From contig JBCFYV010011135.1 in the NCBI GenBank assembly GCA_039000515.1, forward strand, positions 11,172,776 through 11,236,775: a DNA stretch of 64,000 bases, written 5' to 3'. Shown here in pieces: positions 24,911-37,636 of the stretch; the stretch's first letter is position 1; each line of letters begins with the position of its first letter. The notes beneath the pieces are model-generated. The model ran no database searches. It was given only the letters and a program-made list of their open reading frames with translations, and was not told the origin of the DNA. Origin of the DNA: Timema cristinae (lineage: Eukaryota > Arthropoda > Insecta > Phasmatodea > Timematidae). The position numbers and the translations under genes were made by a program.

Positions 24911-25479
24911 CGACTGATTTAATTTATAAAATGTTAAACAAGGTTTCACACTAAAAATATGATCAATTTAACATTTCGCTAGTTTAAGAATATTTTGAAA
25001 GATCATTTAAAAGTGTAACAAACTAACAAACTAATTGAAATCATTTCCTTCATTATTCATTTGTTGAAAATGAATCCAAAATTATCTAGTGAAACTATAT
25101 ATATATTGTGTCTGAAAAATATATATTTAAAAAAACTTTGAAAATGCCTGTGTTTACTTCCATTTCACCTTAAATTTCAAGCTCTTCAAATGATGGCGGT
25201 TCAAATCAAGTGTTCGTCACTACACAGAAGCACAACTCATTTCTTCTACCTCTAAGGGTATTTAGTTCTAATTCCGCTCGGATAGCAGGCCATGGCTAAT
25301 ATCAGACGCTCTTAAGATGCTATTAAATCAGCCTTTCAAATTGCCAAAACCAACATTAATTAAAAAGTTAATTAATTGTAGATAAAATGTTTAGAATTAT
25401 TCTATTGCCCTTCTATTCTTGTTTCAAATTACTTTTTAAATGTTTTTTTTAATCACGCCTATCCCTCCATTCTATCAAG
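24911..25479. other. Unassigned spacer
   Basis: Nothing recognised. Confidence 0.3.
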
Positions 25480-26130
25480 TCATTAGCAATCATCATGGAT
25501 TTCATTCTTTCCTCCCACTTTTTTCATGACCATTTTTTATTTGGAACCACTCCGTCCTTCCATTCTTCATCTTAACTCAACTCCTGTTAGCCTCATACAT
25601 GCTTTTCACTCTCATTTAAAGTCCTCTTTTCACTTAGGCACTTTCCATCACTTTCCAAACTTTATTTCTATCCACGCTATAATAAATCTTCTCCACAACC
25701 ATAAATACCATTACCAAGGTTTTCCCATATTCATATCTTCTTTCCATCAGCTGTCGTATGGCAAAGATTAAGTCTTTGTAGACTACTTCTACTATTTCTT
25801 CCTGCTCCTCTGTTCCACTCTCATTCCTTTCCTCTTCCGGGTTGAACATTTTCTCAAAATACCTCATCCATGGTTGCTTTTCTTCCTCTCCTGTCTTCAA
25901 CGTTCTTCCTTCCCATCCATCATTCTAACTTCTTGTCTTTTCTCTCTCCCCGTTTCTTACTTGACTATGTAACACTGTCTTACTTCCTTCCATGTCCTGT
26001 CCTAGTGTTTTCATCCGGTTTTCCATCCAATCCTACCAGGATTCCCGTACAACTCACTTCCTTCTTTTCTTCTTCTTAATTTTTTTTTTCTTCTTCCACA
26101 GAAAACTAGCCTTCATCTTGGTCTTTACAT
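25480..26130 (-). pseudogene. Probable LINE ORF remnant
   Basis: The minus-strand frame 25634-25900 has WMRYFEKMFNPEEE, like the linker before the RT domain of non-LTR retrotransposons. It is followed by QLMERRYEYGKTLVMVFMVVEKIYY-like sequence, equivalent to the IP.ELIK start of RT. The rest is decayed. Assigned only from these fragments. Confidence 0.4.
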
Positions 26131-26194
26131 TTTACTGTAAAGCTATTGGTGGGCAAGAGATTCATTTAGTCTCTAATGTGCTTTGAAACCCACG

Positions 26195-26425
26195 TTGGTG
26201 GCCGCATTGTTTAAGGCATCAATCTCTAGACTACCAATGAAGATAGGATTAGGGTTCGAATTCAAGTAAGTGTACGGTTTTTTTTCTAAATGGTTTTACA
26301 TTCTCCATCCATGCAAATGCGGATGGACTTATTCTAAATTAAGCCTTCCTTATCTCTAACCTTTTAGTGTAATTAGTAAATATGCATACAGCCCAAACGG
26401 GTAGTAATACCTGATACTAAATTAT
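26195..26425 (+). repeat. SINE family C, full-length
   Basis: Head GGTGGCCGCATTGTTTAAGGC, B-box-like GGGTTCGAATTC, family body and shared tail (GCATACAGCCCAAACGGGTAG). Confidence 0.6.
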
Positions 26426-27130
26426 ATAATTATACGTTTAGTATAAATGAAAAATATATATTTGTATTTCTTTAATATATAAATATAATATTACATATTT
26501 AATATAAAAATTTATATTATATCTATTTAATATATACATGTATAAAAGCTATATATGGAATGTATATATGTATACAAATATAGGTATAACATACATGTAT
26601 AATATATATGTATAAAATAATATATTATATTATTATACTACTATTATATATGCCTATATATAATTATTATACTATTATTATATATTAAATATATATTATA
26701 TTACTGTTACTATATACGCATATGTATATATTATTATTATACTAGTATTATATGTGCCACTATATAATATATAGGTATAAAATATATATGTATACTAATA
26801 CATATTATTATTTACATACTATTATTATACATGCCTCTTTATATATATGTAAATATACAGTATTATTACTATACTATTATTATATATCCCTCTATACATT
26901 ATATATGTGTGTATATATGTATATATATTATTTGTATTATTATATTATTATTTCATATGCATATATAATAATTTAATATAATAATATATAGTTTATACAT
27001 ATATTTTATATATATATATTATAAAAATATAAATTATATACACGTATTTATTAAATAGTCATAAAATAAATTTATATATTAAATATATAGTCTCAATTAA
27101 ATAAATATTAAGATATATTGGATATAATTA
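26426..27130. repeat. 700-bp AT-only low-complexity region
   Basis: Long runs of TATA/ATTATT with almost no G or C. Short frames in it have no meaning. Confidence 0.85.
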
Positions 27131-27665
27131 TCATGAAGGCTTTCACGGGTGGTGTTTGAATAATTTAAACAAATGTTTTCGGTCTTGACCCATATTAAGG
27201 GAGTAATAATTTGAGAGTTTGTTTCAATTCATCTAGTCTGATTTGTCAGTATCGTAGAGGCCAGGGCTTGAATCTTGGCCTTGTATCCTAAGTATTTTTT
27301 TCTAAATAGTAGTTTCCCACTACCACTCGACGCAATTGCGGGCATATTTTCTCTAATACACACTTCCCCTTTTTAATCATTTGATAAAAATTATAAGCAG
27401 ACATCCATAGCGTGGTGGAGAAAATCTAAGAATGAGATATATTTATCCTCAAACCCTTAAATCCTTGTGAATGTTTGAAAATCTAGGATCCGAGATAAGA
27501 TTTGATTTGAGATTATAAAATTTAATTTATTTTTATTATAAATTATTGTTGGAATTTGTTTAAGAAGCTCTAAAACTTGTTTAACGATAGTTTAGCCCAA
27601 AGATATTTTAGGAAAAACTAACAGCCAGACTCCAGATCGTCAAATTATCACCTAAATGAATGTAT
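27131..27665. other. Unassigned spacer with a decayed SINE
   Basis: 27230-27400 resembles a worn family-C SINE (GGGCTTGAATCTTGG, then a CTAAATAG..CCACTACC body). Otherwise nothing is seen. Confidence 0.35.
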
Positions 27666-28565
27666 TGTAACAAGATTGGTGTTTGACAGTGGGACTGGCG
27701 CGCTCTCATGGTTTACCCTGGCTGCGCCCCTTGTTCTCTCTGTCTCCCTTCTTGTCTAGCAGGTAGACAGCGACCTTCTCACTTGACTGAGGGATTAGAG
27801 GGGACGGAGGGTGCGGAGGGGTGCGGGGGGTACGGGGGAGGACGGAGACACGTCTGGAGGGGTCTGGATCCCTTTAATTCTGGCCTTTTTAATTCTAGAA
27901 GTGGAGGATTCCAGACCCTTAGCTGGCACCACCCCTATATATACACGCTTGGCGATAGCCGTGGGTATTCAGTTTGTGGTTCTAGACTAATGAGTCCGGG
28001 AGTCCCCAGTGCGAGTGTGTGTACCGGTGTGTACATTGTGTGGACTGGCGTGTCAAGTGTGTGAGCCAGAGTGACCAGCGAACAGGTCGGACGTCTGCGG
28101 GTGGGTCAGCGAGTCCAGCGTTTGTGTATAGCGGGTCACCGCCGTGTATCGTGTGTGGGACAAGTGACATTTGTTGTTATTGTGGACTACTGTGTTAATG
28201 AACATTATTGTGACTGTTTTCAAATATTTGAATAGTTATTAGGTGTTTTATAGTTGATTTGTTTATCCAACTTATTTACATCTCTATGGGTTATATTAGT
28301 TTATTAATTTACAGACATGATTAAGGCTCTTTTTATTTTACTTAATGACTTGATTAGTTATTATTAATTTATATATATATAGTTAATCAGTGTGTGTATG
28401 TATGTATGTGGTAATTTAAATAATCAAAACCTTGAATATTCCGTGGGCATTTTAATTCGTGTTTGGTCGGCAACCTACCCCAATATCTCTAAAAGAACTC
28501 GTGGTTCACACTTTCACGTGTGAACGGCCTGTGATCCTCCCAGGTCACGTGCGCCCCACGTTACA
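27666..28565 (+). mobile_element. Solo LTR, 900 bp
   Basis: Ends TGTAAC...GTTACA, flanked by the direct repeat GTAT (27662-27665 and 28566-28569). It is much GC-richer than its surroundings in its first 500 bp and has a TATA box (TATATATA) at 27936. No internal coding region or second LTR is in the window, so recombination between the two LTRs is the likely origin. The LTR class (Ty3/gypsy-like by the 4-bp duplication) is inferred. Orientation + is taken from the TATA box. The short open frame 27708-28064 inside it lacks any domain. Confidence 0.65.
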
Positions 28566-28647
28566 GTATTATAACAAAAATTGTTAGCTATGTTACTAGT
28601 TTCTATTTTTTATCGCAGCTAAGGAATGAATTGGGTAAACCCTGCTT

Positions 28648-28880
28648 TGGTGGCCACATGGTATAAGGCGTTACTCTTGTGTTAAACTAGACTACCGATG
28701 ACAGTGTGTTCGGGGTTCGATTCTACGTCGGGTGTACTGAGGGTGGTTTTTTTCCAAAATGGCTTTCCACTTTTCTCCACGAAAATATGGTTACACTTCT
28801 TAAAAAATTAAACCTTTATCTTCTTTAATGCAATAGCGTAATAAGTACATATACGTATAAACTGAACAAGTGTTAAAAAA
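28648..28880 (+). repeat. SINE family C, full-length
   Basis: Head TGGTGGCCACATGGTATAAGGCG, B-box-like GGGGTTCGATTC, body and decayed shared tail. Confidence 0.6.
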
Positions 28881-29599
28881 TTTAGTAAAGTAATTAAAAT
28901 ATGTCCAACGTCTTTTCCAATATTTGGATTCGTAGAACAGTGGACTCAAACCATTTATATATATATATATATAGTTAAACCTGGATAATTCGAAGTTGAA
29001 GGGATATCACAATGTGAAGAAAATTTAACCCTGTTTCTGGTCGAGCAATAATTGATTTATTTTGACCAAAAAAAAGTTTTTCCATAAAACTGCAAAAAAA
29101 CACTGGCCTATTCTCGCGACCCATCCAGCTCTCCTTAAGGAGGGCAGACGTTCCAATGGTAGTGTAGTGCCACGTGATCTCTTAACTCTTGTTTTCATTA
29201 ATTTTATCACCGTGACGTTTGACCTTCGAGTCTGGTGATTTATTTAAAGGTGTCTTTAATCTCTGTATTAATAACAAACATCTCACCTACCTTTAAGGTA
29301 TGTAATACTCATAATATCCAAAACAATAATTGCATCGATTGTTCTCCATGAGTTAGAGACAGGGTCATTTAACTTACATGAGGAAAACAAGATACCTAGG
29401 AATATGTTTGGTAAAAAAAAAGAGGTAAGGCTACTGAGGAGTGGAGGAGGTTGCAAAATGATAAGTTGTATATACTGTACTCCTCACAAGACATTATTAG
29501 GATAACCAATTCTCGTAGATTACGGTAGATAGAGCATGCAGCGTGAATGCAAGACTCTAGAACCAAGTTCAGGTTATTGACTAGTAAACCCAATTGGAA
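28881..29599. other. Unassigned spacer
   Basis: Near 28973 the sequence GTTAAACCTGGATAATTCG resembles the tip of a pogo/Tigger-type element, but no matching second end was found. No gene. Confidence 0.25.
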
Positions 29600-30210
29600 G
29601 AGACAATTTGGAAGATCTAGACTCAGATGGGAGGGGGACATTATAATGGACCTGAAAGAGATAGAGTGAAGAAGGTGTATTGAATAGAACTAGCTAAAGA
29701 TATGGATAGGGTGTAATAAGGTGGACTGGATAGAACTATCTAAATATATGGATAGGATGTAATAAGGTGAACTGGATAGAACCAGCTCAAAATATGTATA
29801 GAATATAATGAGGTGGAGTTAATATAACTATCTCAAGATAGTGATAGAATGTAATGAGATGGAGTTAATATAACTAGCTCAAGGTAGTGATAGAATGTAA
29901 AGAGGTGGAGTTAATAAAACTATCTCAAGATAGTGATAGAATATAATGAGATGGAGTTAATATAACTAGCTAAAAATAGTGATAGAATGTAATGAGGTGG
30001 AGTTAATTTAACTAGCTCAAGATAGTGATATAATGTAATGAGATGGAGTTAATATAACTATCTCAAGATAGTGATAGAATGTAATGTTATGGAGTTAATA
30101 TAACTAGCTCAAGATAGGAATAGAATGTAATGAGGTGGAGTTAATATAACTAGCTCAAGATAGGTACAGAATGTAATGAGATGGAGTTAATATAACTAAC
30201 TTAAGATAAG
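29600..30210 (+). repeat. 46-bp minisatellite grown from a LINE 3' end
   Basis: About 11 copies of a 46-bp unit containing GGTGGAGTTAATATAACTAG. The first units (29640-29790) are closer to GGTGGACTGGATAGAACTAG and encode WIELSKYMDRM-like residues. Together with the preceding W..DIIMDLKE stretch, they look like the C-terminus of a LINE ORF. The same unit, reversed, makes the array at 34096-34925. Confidence 0.75.
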
Positions 30211-30959
30211 GGTTAGGTGGCGTACTTTTGTAAGTGCGGCAATAAACTTTCAAGTTCCTAAAGCCATAGAATAAGTAAATTAATAACAAAATATTTTGTA
30301 ATCATTTACCATAACGCAATAAAAATCCACTTAAATAAGATCACTTTCATTTGCCTTAAACTTCCAGTAAAGTAACCTAAATAACCGTAATAATAAGTGA
30401 TAGTCACACAGAAAATTGACTAAATAAAAGTGATATAATCAGTATATAAACGTAGTGTTACACCTTAACCCCTCTGTTCAGATTAGTAATTATATTAAAT
30501 AAATATATCATTAATATCTTAAATCAGATGTTAATTAATTAATGATAGAAGCAATAATCCTCCCCTAGCGTAATGTTACAACGGTAAGCCACGAATTTGA
30601 GACAGGACATGGTAATAACTAAGTAATCGAACCCCAAACGGTAAGATCACCAAGATAGAACTTTATAAACTCCTACGTTACGTGAAGGTACCATGTTTTC
30701 CTAACAGACAATAATGTTACGAACAACACCAACACGGCTGTTTAATACTTAACTTGTTTGCAGATAATGTTTTGGTATGATTCTTCTATGGTATAGTCAT
30801 GTTTTACTATTATTTTAAGTTACCGTGTTTAACATGCACTTTCTGAACTGACTGATTATATCAGCACGTGGTTTGTAAGCTAGAGCAAACACAACACCCA
30901 ACCCCCAGGCTGTTTATTCATCAATCTCAAATTTAACAAGTGGTACGTTTTTTGTTATC
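30211..30959. other. Unassigned spacer
   Basis: Nothing recognised. Confidence 0.3.
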
Positions 30960-31375
30960 TATGGAAAAATTGTAAATAAGGAGTTGGAAAACATAGAGCA
31001 GTTCAAGTACCTGGGAAGCCTGCTGACAAATGATGTCTGACACACCAAGGAAACTAGGTCCAGGATCACCAGGGCCAAGGAAGCTTTCAACAAGAAGAGG
31101 TTACTGCTGAGCAGCCAATTAAGTTTGGAACTGAGGAAGAAACTGATGAAATGCTACATTTTGGAGCATCACACTGTATGGAGCAGAAACTTGGGACTCT
31201 TAGGAAAATGGAAGAAATGAAATCTTGGAGAGCTTTGAACTGTGGAGCTAGAAGAAATATGAGAAGATTAGATGGACAGACAGGATTACATGAACAAGTC
31301 CTAAGAAGAGTGGGTGAGAAGAGAACCATTTTGAATGTGATTCTTCGTTACAATAAAAACCTTAAAGGAACCTAA
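30960..31375 (+). pseudogene. LINE reverse-transcriptase C-terminal remnant
   Basis: Translates in pieces to EQFKYLGSLLT, then RITRAKEAFNKKRLLLSS, LSLELRKKLMKCYI, and, in another frame, QVLRRVGEKRTILNVI. This is the classic region downstream of the RT domain in RTE/Jockey-like LINEs. At least two frameshifts and several stops are present. The small + frame 31151-31375 is part of it. Confidence 0.7.
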
Positions 31376-31779
31376 ACTAAGGTTCAATTTCAGAAACAGA
31401 CATTAATGTCAATAAGGTGCCTACTCTGCTCTAACAAAAACATAAAGTAATTTAAATTTTAACTTTTAATTCTACTTGTATAATTGGCTATAAATAAATT
31501 TAGTAATCACTTCAATCCAAAGGTTATAATAATACTTAACATTAAAATCAAAGAAATTCAAAGAACAAATAATAGATAATATCAAGAAATGTCTTTGAAA
31601 TACGGATGTATCAAAAAAGTAAAACGTAGTTACTTTATTTTATTTTCATGAGAATCTATCTAAGTATTATATATTAGATAGAAACTTTAATTATAATTGC
31701 ATGTATACACAACTTTTGGCAATTATGACCTGTAGATAAAATTTCTTCAAAAAAAGTAAACTCTAATATAATGTTTCTT
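31376..31779. other. Unassigned AT-rich spacer
   Basis: Nothing recognised. Confidence 0.3.
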
Positions 31780-31782
31780 CAC

Positions 31783-32475
31783 GGTGTCCAGTGACCTGGA
31801 AAACCTGGAAAACAGGGAATTGTCAGGGAATTTGCTTGGTCAGGGCAAGGTCATGGAAAAGTCAGGGAATTTTATTAAATTTCTGGAAATTTTACATTTT
31901 ATCTATAAAAAGCCAAATATTTTGATTCACAATAAGCAAAATAACACTACTCTTCCCGTTAATAACCAGCTGGAATGACTTTCACACCATTGTCCATGTT
32001 GAGAAGACTTTATCACTTCTCAAGGTCAACAAGTAAGTTTTGTGGTGTCTTTCCACCTTTCTGCCACTTGTCTTTAGCCAAAGTTGAGTCATGGATATTC
32101 TCATGCACAAAATTTGATTAGGCCTACATTTTAAGCAGAAGGAACTAAGAATGACTGTCCCACAACTATTTTAAATCGTTCTTGCTCTAGGTGTTCTTTT
32201 AATGACTCAATACAATTTTACTGAAATCTATTTTTAACTTAAAATTGTCCATTTCCCTGGAGGCAGAAATCATTTAATCCCTCTATTGAGTGACACAACT
32301 TCAGAATGTATATGTATCTAGAAAAAAAAACTATTTTATCTGTGATCTTAAAAAATATTTTCGTAATATACTTAATATCGATAAATAGTTGGTCTGGGAA
32401 AAAGTAAATTGGGTCTGGAAAACCTGGAAAAGTCAGGGAATTTAAAAATATAGTTTGGCTGGACATCCTGTTCTT
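31783..32475. mobile_element. hAT-like non-autonomous element (tentative)
   Basis: The left end ACGGTGTCCAG (31781) and right end CTGGACATCCT (32460-32470) are inverted. Next to each tip is the same directly repeated block CTGGAAAACCTGGAAAA with GTCAGGGAATTT. The flanks are GTTTCTTC and GTTCTTAC, an imperfect 8-bp pair. No transposase. The short frames 31784-31978 and 32239-32466 are made of this repeat. Confidence 0.45.
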
Positions 32476-32969
32476 ACACTAGCGCTTTTTTTCTTAAACT
32501 CTATTTTGTGTCTCCAGTTTATATCATAATTACTTGCAACCCAGTCAGTCCTAGCTGCTTTAGTTTCATTTTAGTGAACAAATTGTCTTTCAAATAGTTC
32601 AAACGCATTGTTTGGTACGTGCGTTATGTTAACATTATGTTTGGTAAATATTCAAATAATATATTTATGTTTTATACATGTTACATTGATTGATCGTGGT
32701 AATGTCAAATTATTATTTACCTAGCGTGATTTTTAAATGAAAGCTACATCACAATAACATTAGATTGATCGTGAGTCCAATTTATTATTACTTATGCCAA
32801 ATTATTATCAATTTAAAGTTGCATTACGTTAACATTAAGTTGATCACGATCCCACCAAATGATTCATTACGTGACGTAAACGTTTAATGAATGTTACATT
32901 GAGTTTACAGGCTGTTCTAATACAAGTGAGCAACTTTCAATATTTCTTCACGCAGTTATATAATATATA
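32476..32969. repeat. Degenerate tandem repeat
   Basis: At 32630-32880 a unit of roughly 90 bp recurs about three times (TTGATCGTG, AAATTATTAT, TTACATT/AACATTA blocks), strongly diverged. It is similar in style to 2691-2960. Confidence 0.4.
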
Positions 32970-33217
32970 TTTAGCACCACGTCTTACTACCCGTTTGAGT
33001 TATACGCTTTTAAGTACTAATTACGCTAATGGATTAGGAATTGGGAGGCTTGAATAAGAGGAAGTAAACCCACATTTGCGTGGAAGGAGAGTGAAAAACC
33101 ATTTAGGAAAAACCATCCCCAGTTCACCCGACCGAGATTCGAACCTCGATCTCCCCGTCCTCAGTAGTCAAGCTCAACACGACAAGCGCGTTAGCCAATT
33201 ACGCCACCGAGGCGGGT
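32970..33217 (-). repeat. SINE family B, full-length
   Basis: Minus strand: head CCTCGGTGGCGTAATTGGC, B-box GAGGTTCGAATCTCGG, body, and shared tail (GCGTATAACTCAAACGGGTAG). Confidence 0.75.
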
Positions 33218-33391
33218 GTTATATAGTAATCATAAAATAATAGAATATCACTGCACAATAGTAAATAGTTAGTTAGTTAAAAGCTTACAAAATTCAAACA
33301 AATAGATAGATAGCTAAAATACCAAGATAACGTTTATTAAGAAAATATTTAGCATTGATAATATGATATTATTTTTAAAACGGGAATTTTA

Positions 33392-33640
33392 TTTTTCATC
33401 CCATCTTATTAACTGTTCGGGCGATATGCATATGTACAGTACTAATTATGGTAATGTTTTAGGGATAATTAAGGTTTAGATAAGAATATATATACCCAAA
33501 TTTGCCTGAAAAAAATATATAGTGAAAAAAATATAGTAAAACAACCTCATTAAACCCGGCCATATTCAAACCTTGATCTACACTGCAGTTTATCGCAAGA
33601 GTTACGCTTTAGAACCATTATACCATCGTAATGGATCGGG
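33392..33640 (-). repeat. SINE family C, decayed
   Basis: Minus strand: GATGGTATAATGGTTCTAAAGCG head, family body, and a degenerate shared tail near 33400. Confidence 0.5.
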
Positions 33641-34095
33641 GATATATTTCAACGTCAGATTATAAATAGTAACATATGGTAACCTACTGTGGCTCATTGT
33701 CAGTTACAAACTAATTTTTAACTAGATTAAATTTTAAAATCAAGGTTTATCTGTTGAAGTGTGCTCTTAACGTAGTTTATGATGAAAATGCCCCTCTCAA
33801 ATTTTGTAGATCATCTTAATATTCTGTTCACGTCTAGCAGTGAATAGATCAATCAGTTGAGCTGAGCACTCAAATGCTGTTCCCCAGATTGTCAATCTAT
33901 ACTTGAGTAGGGTAAGGAAACCGCGGTGTGGGGGGGTCTATTGTGCGGAGAGCCGCGAAACTATCGCCTGGATCTGGGCTGTCGAGAACTGATTAATATA
34001 GGGTGTGACCTAGATTTAATACGATACTTGCATACTCTAGAGCATTAAGGACTAAAAATTATCTTGCCGCTTTTATAACAGTAGGACACCCATCC
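33641..34095. other. Unassigned spacer
   Basis: Nothing recognised. Confidence 0.3.
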
Positions 34096-34925
34096 CTATA
34101 TTAGTCTAGTTTTACCCAGTCCAACTCATTAAACTATATCCCTATCTTAGCTAGTTCTATCCAATCTACCTCATTACACCCTATCCCTATCTTGAGCTAG
34201 TTATATCCAGTCCACTATAACCCTATCCCTATCTTGTATATTATATCCAGTCCACTCATTACACCCTATCCCTATCTTGATAGTTTATCCAGTCCACCTC
34301 ATTACACCCTATCTATCTTGAGCTATTCCATCTCATTACACCCTATCCTATCTTGAGCTAGTTATATCCAGTCCACCTCATTAACTATCCTCTGATAGTT
34401 ATCGTCCCCTCATTACATCTTCCTATCTTGACTAGTTCTATCCAGTCCACCTCATTACACCCTATCCTATCTTGAGCTAGTTATATCCAGTCCACCTCAT
34501 TACACCCTATCCCTATCTGTGATAGTTATATCCAGTCCACCTCATTACACCCTATCTTATCTTGAGCTATTCCATCTCATTACACCCTATCCTATCTTGA
34601 GCTAGTTATATCCAGTCCACTCATTAAACCCTATCCCTATCTTGGATAGTTTATCCAGTCCACCTCATTACACCCTATCCTATCTAATGGTATTCAGTCT
34701 ACTCATTACATATCTTCTTGTATAGTTATCATCCACCTCATTACACCCTATCCCTATCTTGTGATAGTTATATCCAGTCTACCTCATTACACCCTATCCC
34801 TATCTTGAGCAGTGTTATATCCAGTCCATCTCATTACACCCTATCCCTATCTTGAGCTAGTTCTATCAGTCCACCTCATTACACCTATTCCTATCTTGAG
34901 CTAGTTCTAGTTCATCCACCTCCAA
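34096..34925 (-). repeat. 46-bp minisatellite, opposite orientation
   Basis: About 18 copies. The reverse complement of the unit (GGTGGACTGGATATAACTAG, then CTCAAGATAGGG) equals the 29.7-kb array. Many units here are missing single bases or short pieces. Confidence 0.8.
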
Positions 34926-35452
34926 TCTTCGTTAGGTCTTCCACTGGTGTATTCCCATTAAGTTTGCCAGTCAATAATTGAACGTAGTGTTTGTATATTT
35001 CATTCCTGCCACCGTAACCTGCAAGATTTGATTACCCTAACATATCTGGTGAAGTACAGGGTATGTATTTCCTCAATATTAACCTTATCCACTATATCTT
35101 CGTCGTTTTTTGGTCAAATTTATTCATAAGTTTTTTATTGGACATCCTAATATTTTTATCGTCACATAGAGGGGAAAAGAGACCCTATATTATGGTAAAT
35201 AAACCTTTTTACATTTCGTCTTCAAAACCAATAGAACCAAATCTTCACTTTAAAAAATATTCAAATGAAATAATTTCATAGAAAAACTATTTTAAAGCAT
35301 ATTAATAAACCACAAATGCCCCACTTTTTATCAAATTTATGGGGAAAAAAATCAAAGACAAATTATTTCTCAATAGCTTTCAAAATAAAATCTTTTCACA
35401 CAACTTTTAAATTTCCCAAATACACATATATACATATATATATATATTATAT
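34926..35452. other. Unassigned spacer
   Basis: Nothing recognised; the frame 35063-35281 has no domain. Confidence 0.3.
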
Positions 35453-35629
35453 CCCTTCCATTTTCTGACAAGACGTGTATTAATCACAACTTGTGAATGT
35501 GTGGCATGCCAGGCCTCCACATTGGTTCGGATCCCACGTTAAACTGTAGGTCCTTCATTTATTCTCACAATCACCCTACCATTATACATTAGCGTGAGTG
35601 TAACCTGAATGGGTAGTAAGACGTGGTGC

Positions 35630-35682
<53 letters not shown>

Positions 35683-35692
35683 GTAATAATAA
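35453..35692 (+). repeat. SINE family A, 5'-truncated, with (AAT)n
   Basis: Body and shared tail, then about 18 AAT units with one AGT. Confidence 0.7.
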
Positions 35693-36053
35693 TAATATAT
35701 TTTTCACATTAAAATTATTAACTAATAAAATAACTGTTTTGAATAAATTTATTTAAGCATGCTATGCTGATGAAAATAAAAACTAGGGACCAGATTTTAC
35801 CTGTTTGCCTTTTAGTTTCCTTAAACGTAAAAATAGGCAGTTGAGAAATATACGGTGTGCAACAATACATTATATTATGTTATGTAATTCATACTAACCG
35901 CTCCAATTAAACCGACATTAATAGAATCCCTACAATAGTACTCTTCTCTGTTGTAGTTTACGTAGTTTGGTATGACATATTATACAATACTGAACAATAA
36001 TATTCTCTCTACACAATAAATCTCTACATAATAAAATTGTTCATGTACTTACC
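35693..36053. other. Unassigned spacer
   Basis: AT-rich, nothing recognised. Confidence 0.3.
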
Positions 36054-36420
36054 GATTGAATCTTCTGAAACTAGCAACCACCAAGACTGGCCTACACCTA
36101 TCATCCTAAATTGACGAGTGGGCCGAGCGAGCTACAACGCAACATCAGGCAAACGTCCACTCCGACCTGTTCAACTAACACGTAATGGGCCGGTCAGTAT
36201 TGGCCACGACTAGAGAATGACTATTCAACTATTCACTGCCCTCTGATGGGAGAGAGATGTATTACTTTCAAAACATCAGGTGATTGAAGATATGGTTTTG
36301 GAAGTCGGATGGAGCCCTGACAACAAATGGTCTACGTGACAATCCAAAGCTTCGAGAATGCCATTGACGTCACCGACCGTGTGTTTAATTCTCCCACCTT
36401 GATTCCATTGCGATTAAACC
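36054..36420 (-). other. Candidate non-coding first exon of a minus-strand host gene
   Basis: This 370-bp patch is GC/CpG-richer than the surrounding DNA. On the minus strand it ends in CAATCG/GTAAGT, a strong splice donor (donor at about 36049-36054). It has no long open frame, so it would be a 5' untranslated exon. No partner exon was found. This rests on composition and one splice signal only. Confidence 0.2.
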
Positions 36421-37283
36421 CAATATATATTGTAATGTGCGTGTATCCTAAAATGACTATTTGATTTCAACGCTTGATCAAGGAACATTGTCCTAGACCT
36501 AGAAAATGTCAGGATAAAACATTTATATATTATATCTTCATCAGAATCTTAACTATGGTGATTAATTTATTGGACTCTGATTTAAAACTAACTCTTAGTG
36601 TCAGCCGTGTTAGGTTTTGTAATTTATCTATTATCTAATTCTATTAATTTTTACCTGACCGTTAAATTTTATATGAGGCTCTACTTATTGTTTGTCGCCA
36701 CTGGGGCGCTAGAGTCTTTTCGAGTGTTAAAACTTTTAGACACCCACAATAGTTAATTGACTTGGAGTTGAACGAGTTAAATGTAAATTGTTTTGAAATT
36801 GTGTTTACAAGTAATTATTTTATAAACATTAAGGTAGCGTTTCTTATTTTTTGTTTGCATTTTGAAATATATTTTAATGTAAATTAATTTGATGATCATT
36901 TAGATTAATTATTAAATTTATTAACTTTAGTATATTTTCTAATCTTTTCTATGGTTTTCTTTTAAGATGATATTTTGATTATTATTTACTAGTAGGGTTA
37001 TTGTTTTCATTTCCTAATATTGTGTCAGGATCGGATAGTCCCGGGAGAGTTTGACTAAAGTCTGTTAGCCGTCGTAAATAAAAGGTAACAGAGTGGGGTG
37101 TAACAGGTGGGGTGGAAACTATTAGACGACATATAATTAGTAAAGTGATAGCCAACGTGCTGAGGTTTACCTGATGTCCGGTAGAGTTCACCTGAGCCAC
37201 ATTACCGGTATCTTCAAAAAAGAGAAAGAATGTAATATGTAGTTTTCTTTTATTTAGCTAGTGAATATTTACTTTTCTATTAA
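36421..37283. other. Unassigned spacer
   Basis: No gene recognised. The minus-strand frame 36982-37200 has no domain. Confidence 0.3.
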
Positions 37284-37291
37284 AGTGTTAG
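37284..37291. repeat. 8-bp target duplication of the hAT element (left copy)
   Basis: AGTGTTAG here and at 52036-52043, just outside the two tips of the hAT-type element interrupted by the Polinton. Confidence 0.8.
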
Positions 37292-37301
37292 TATAGATGT
37301 G

Positions 37302-37636
37302 AGTAGTGTGCGGGACCCCTCGCCACAGCCCTCAGGCTATATTAGTGACGCGTTGTTATTGCTAACATTTGAGGAATTTGTAAACATCGTTAACATATAG
37401 TCCGTATTTGTGTATGAAGGGTGATATCTGAGTATAGACCATTTTCTGTATGAAGGGATAGTACGTGTCCCCCGAATCGATTTTTGAGAATGGATAATTG
37501 GTGATCGAGAGGGTTTAAAACACGGATATTAGTGTCCCCCCTCCCCCCGAATCGATTTTCGAAAATTGATGATTGGTGATCGATTATCGAGAGGGTTTAA
37601 AACACGGATATTCCTTCATACGAAAACCGTTGACCA
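37302..37636 (+). repeat. Polinton left terminal inverted repeat
   Basis: 335 bp, essentially identical to the reverse complement of 51070-51405; the one difference I found is the length of a C run near 37460. Inside it, a module of about 75 bp (GAATCGATTTT..GATAATTGGTGATCGAGAGGGTTTAAAACACGGATATT) occurs twice in tandem. Confidence 0.95.

Noticed and set aside
27708..28064. Host protein of 118 residues
   Set aside because: Lies inside the solo LTR, contains no domain and no conserved start context.
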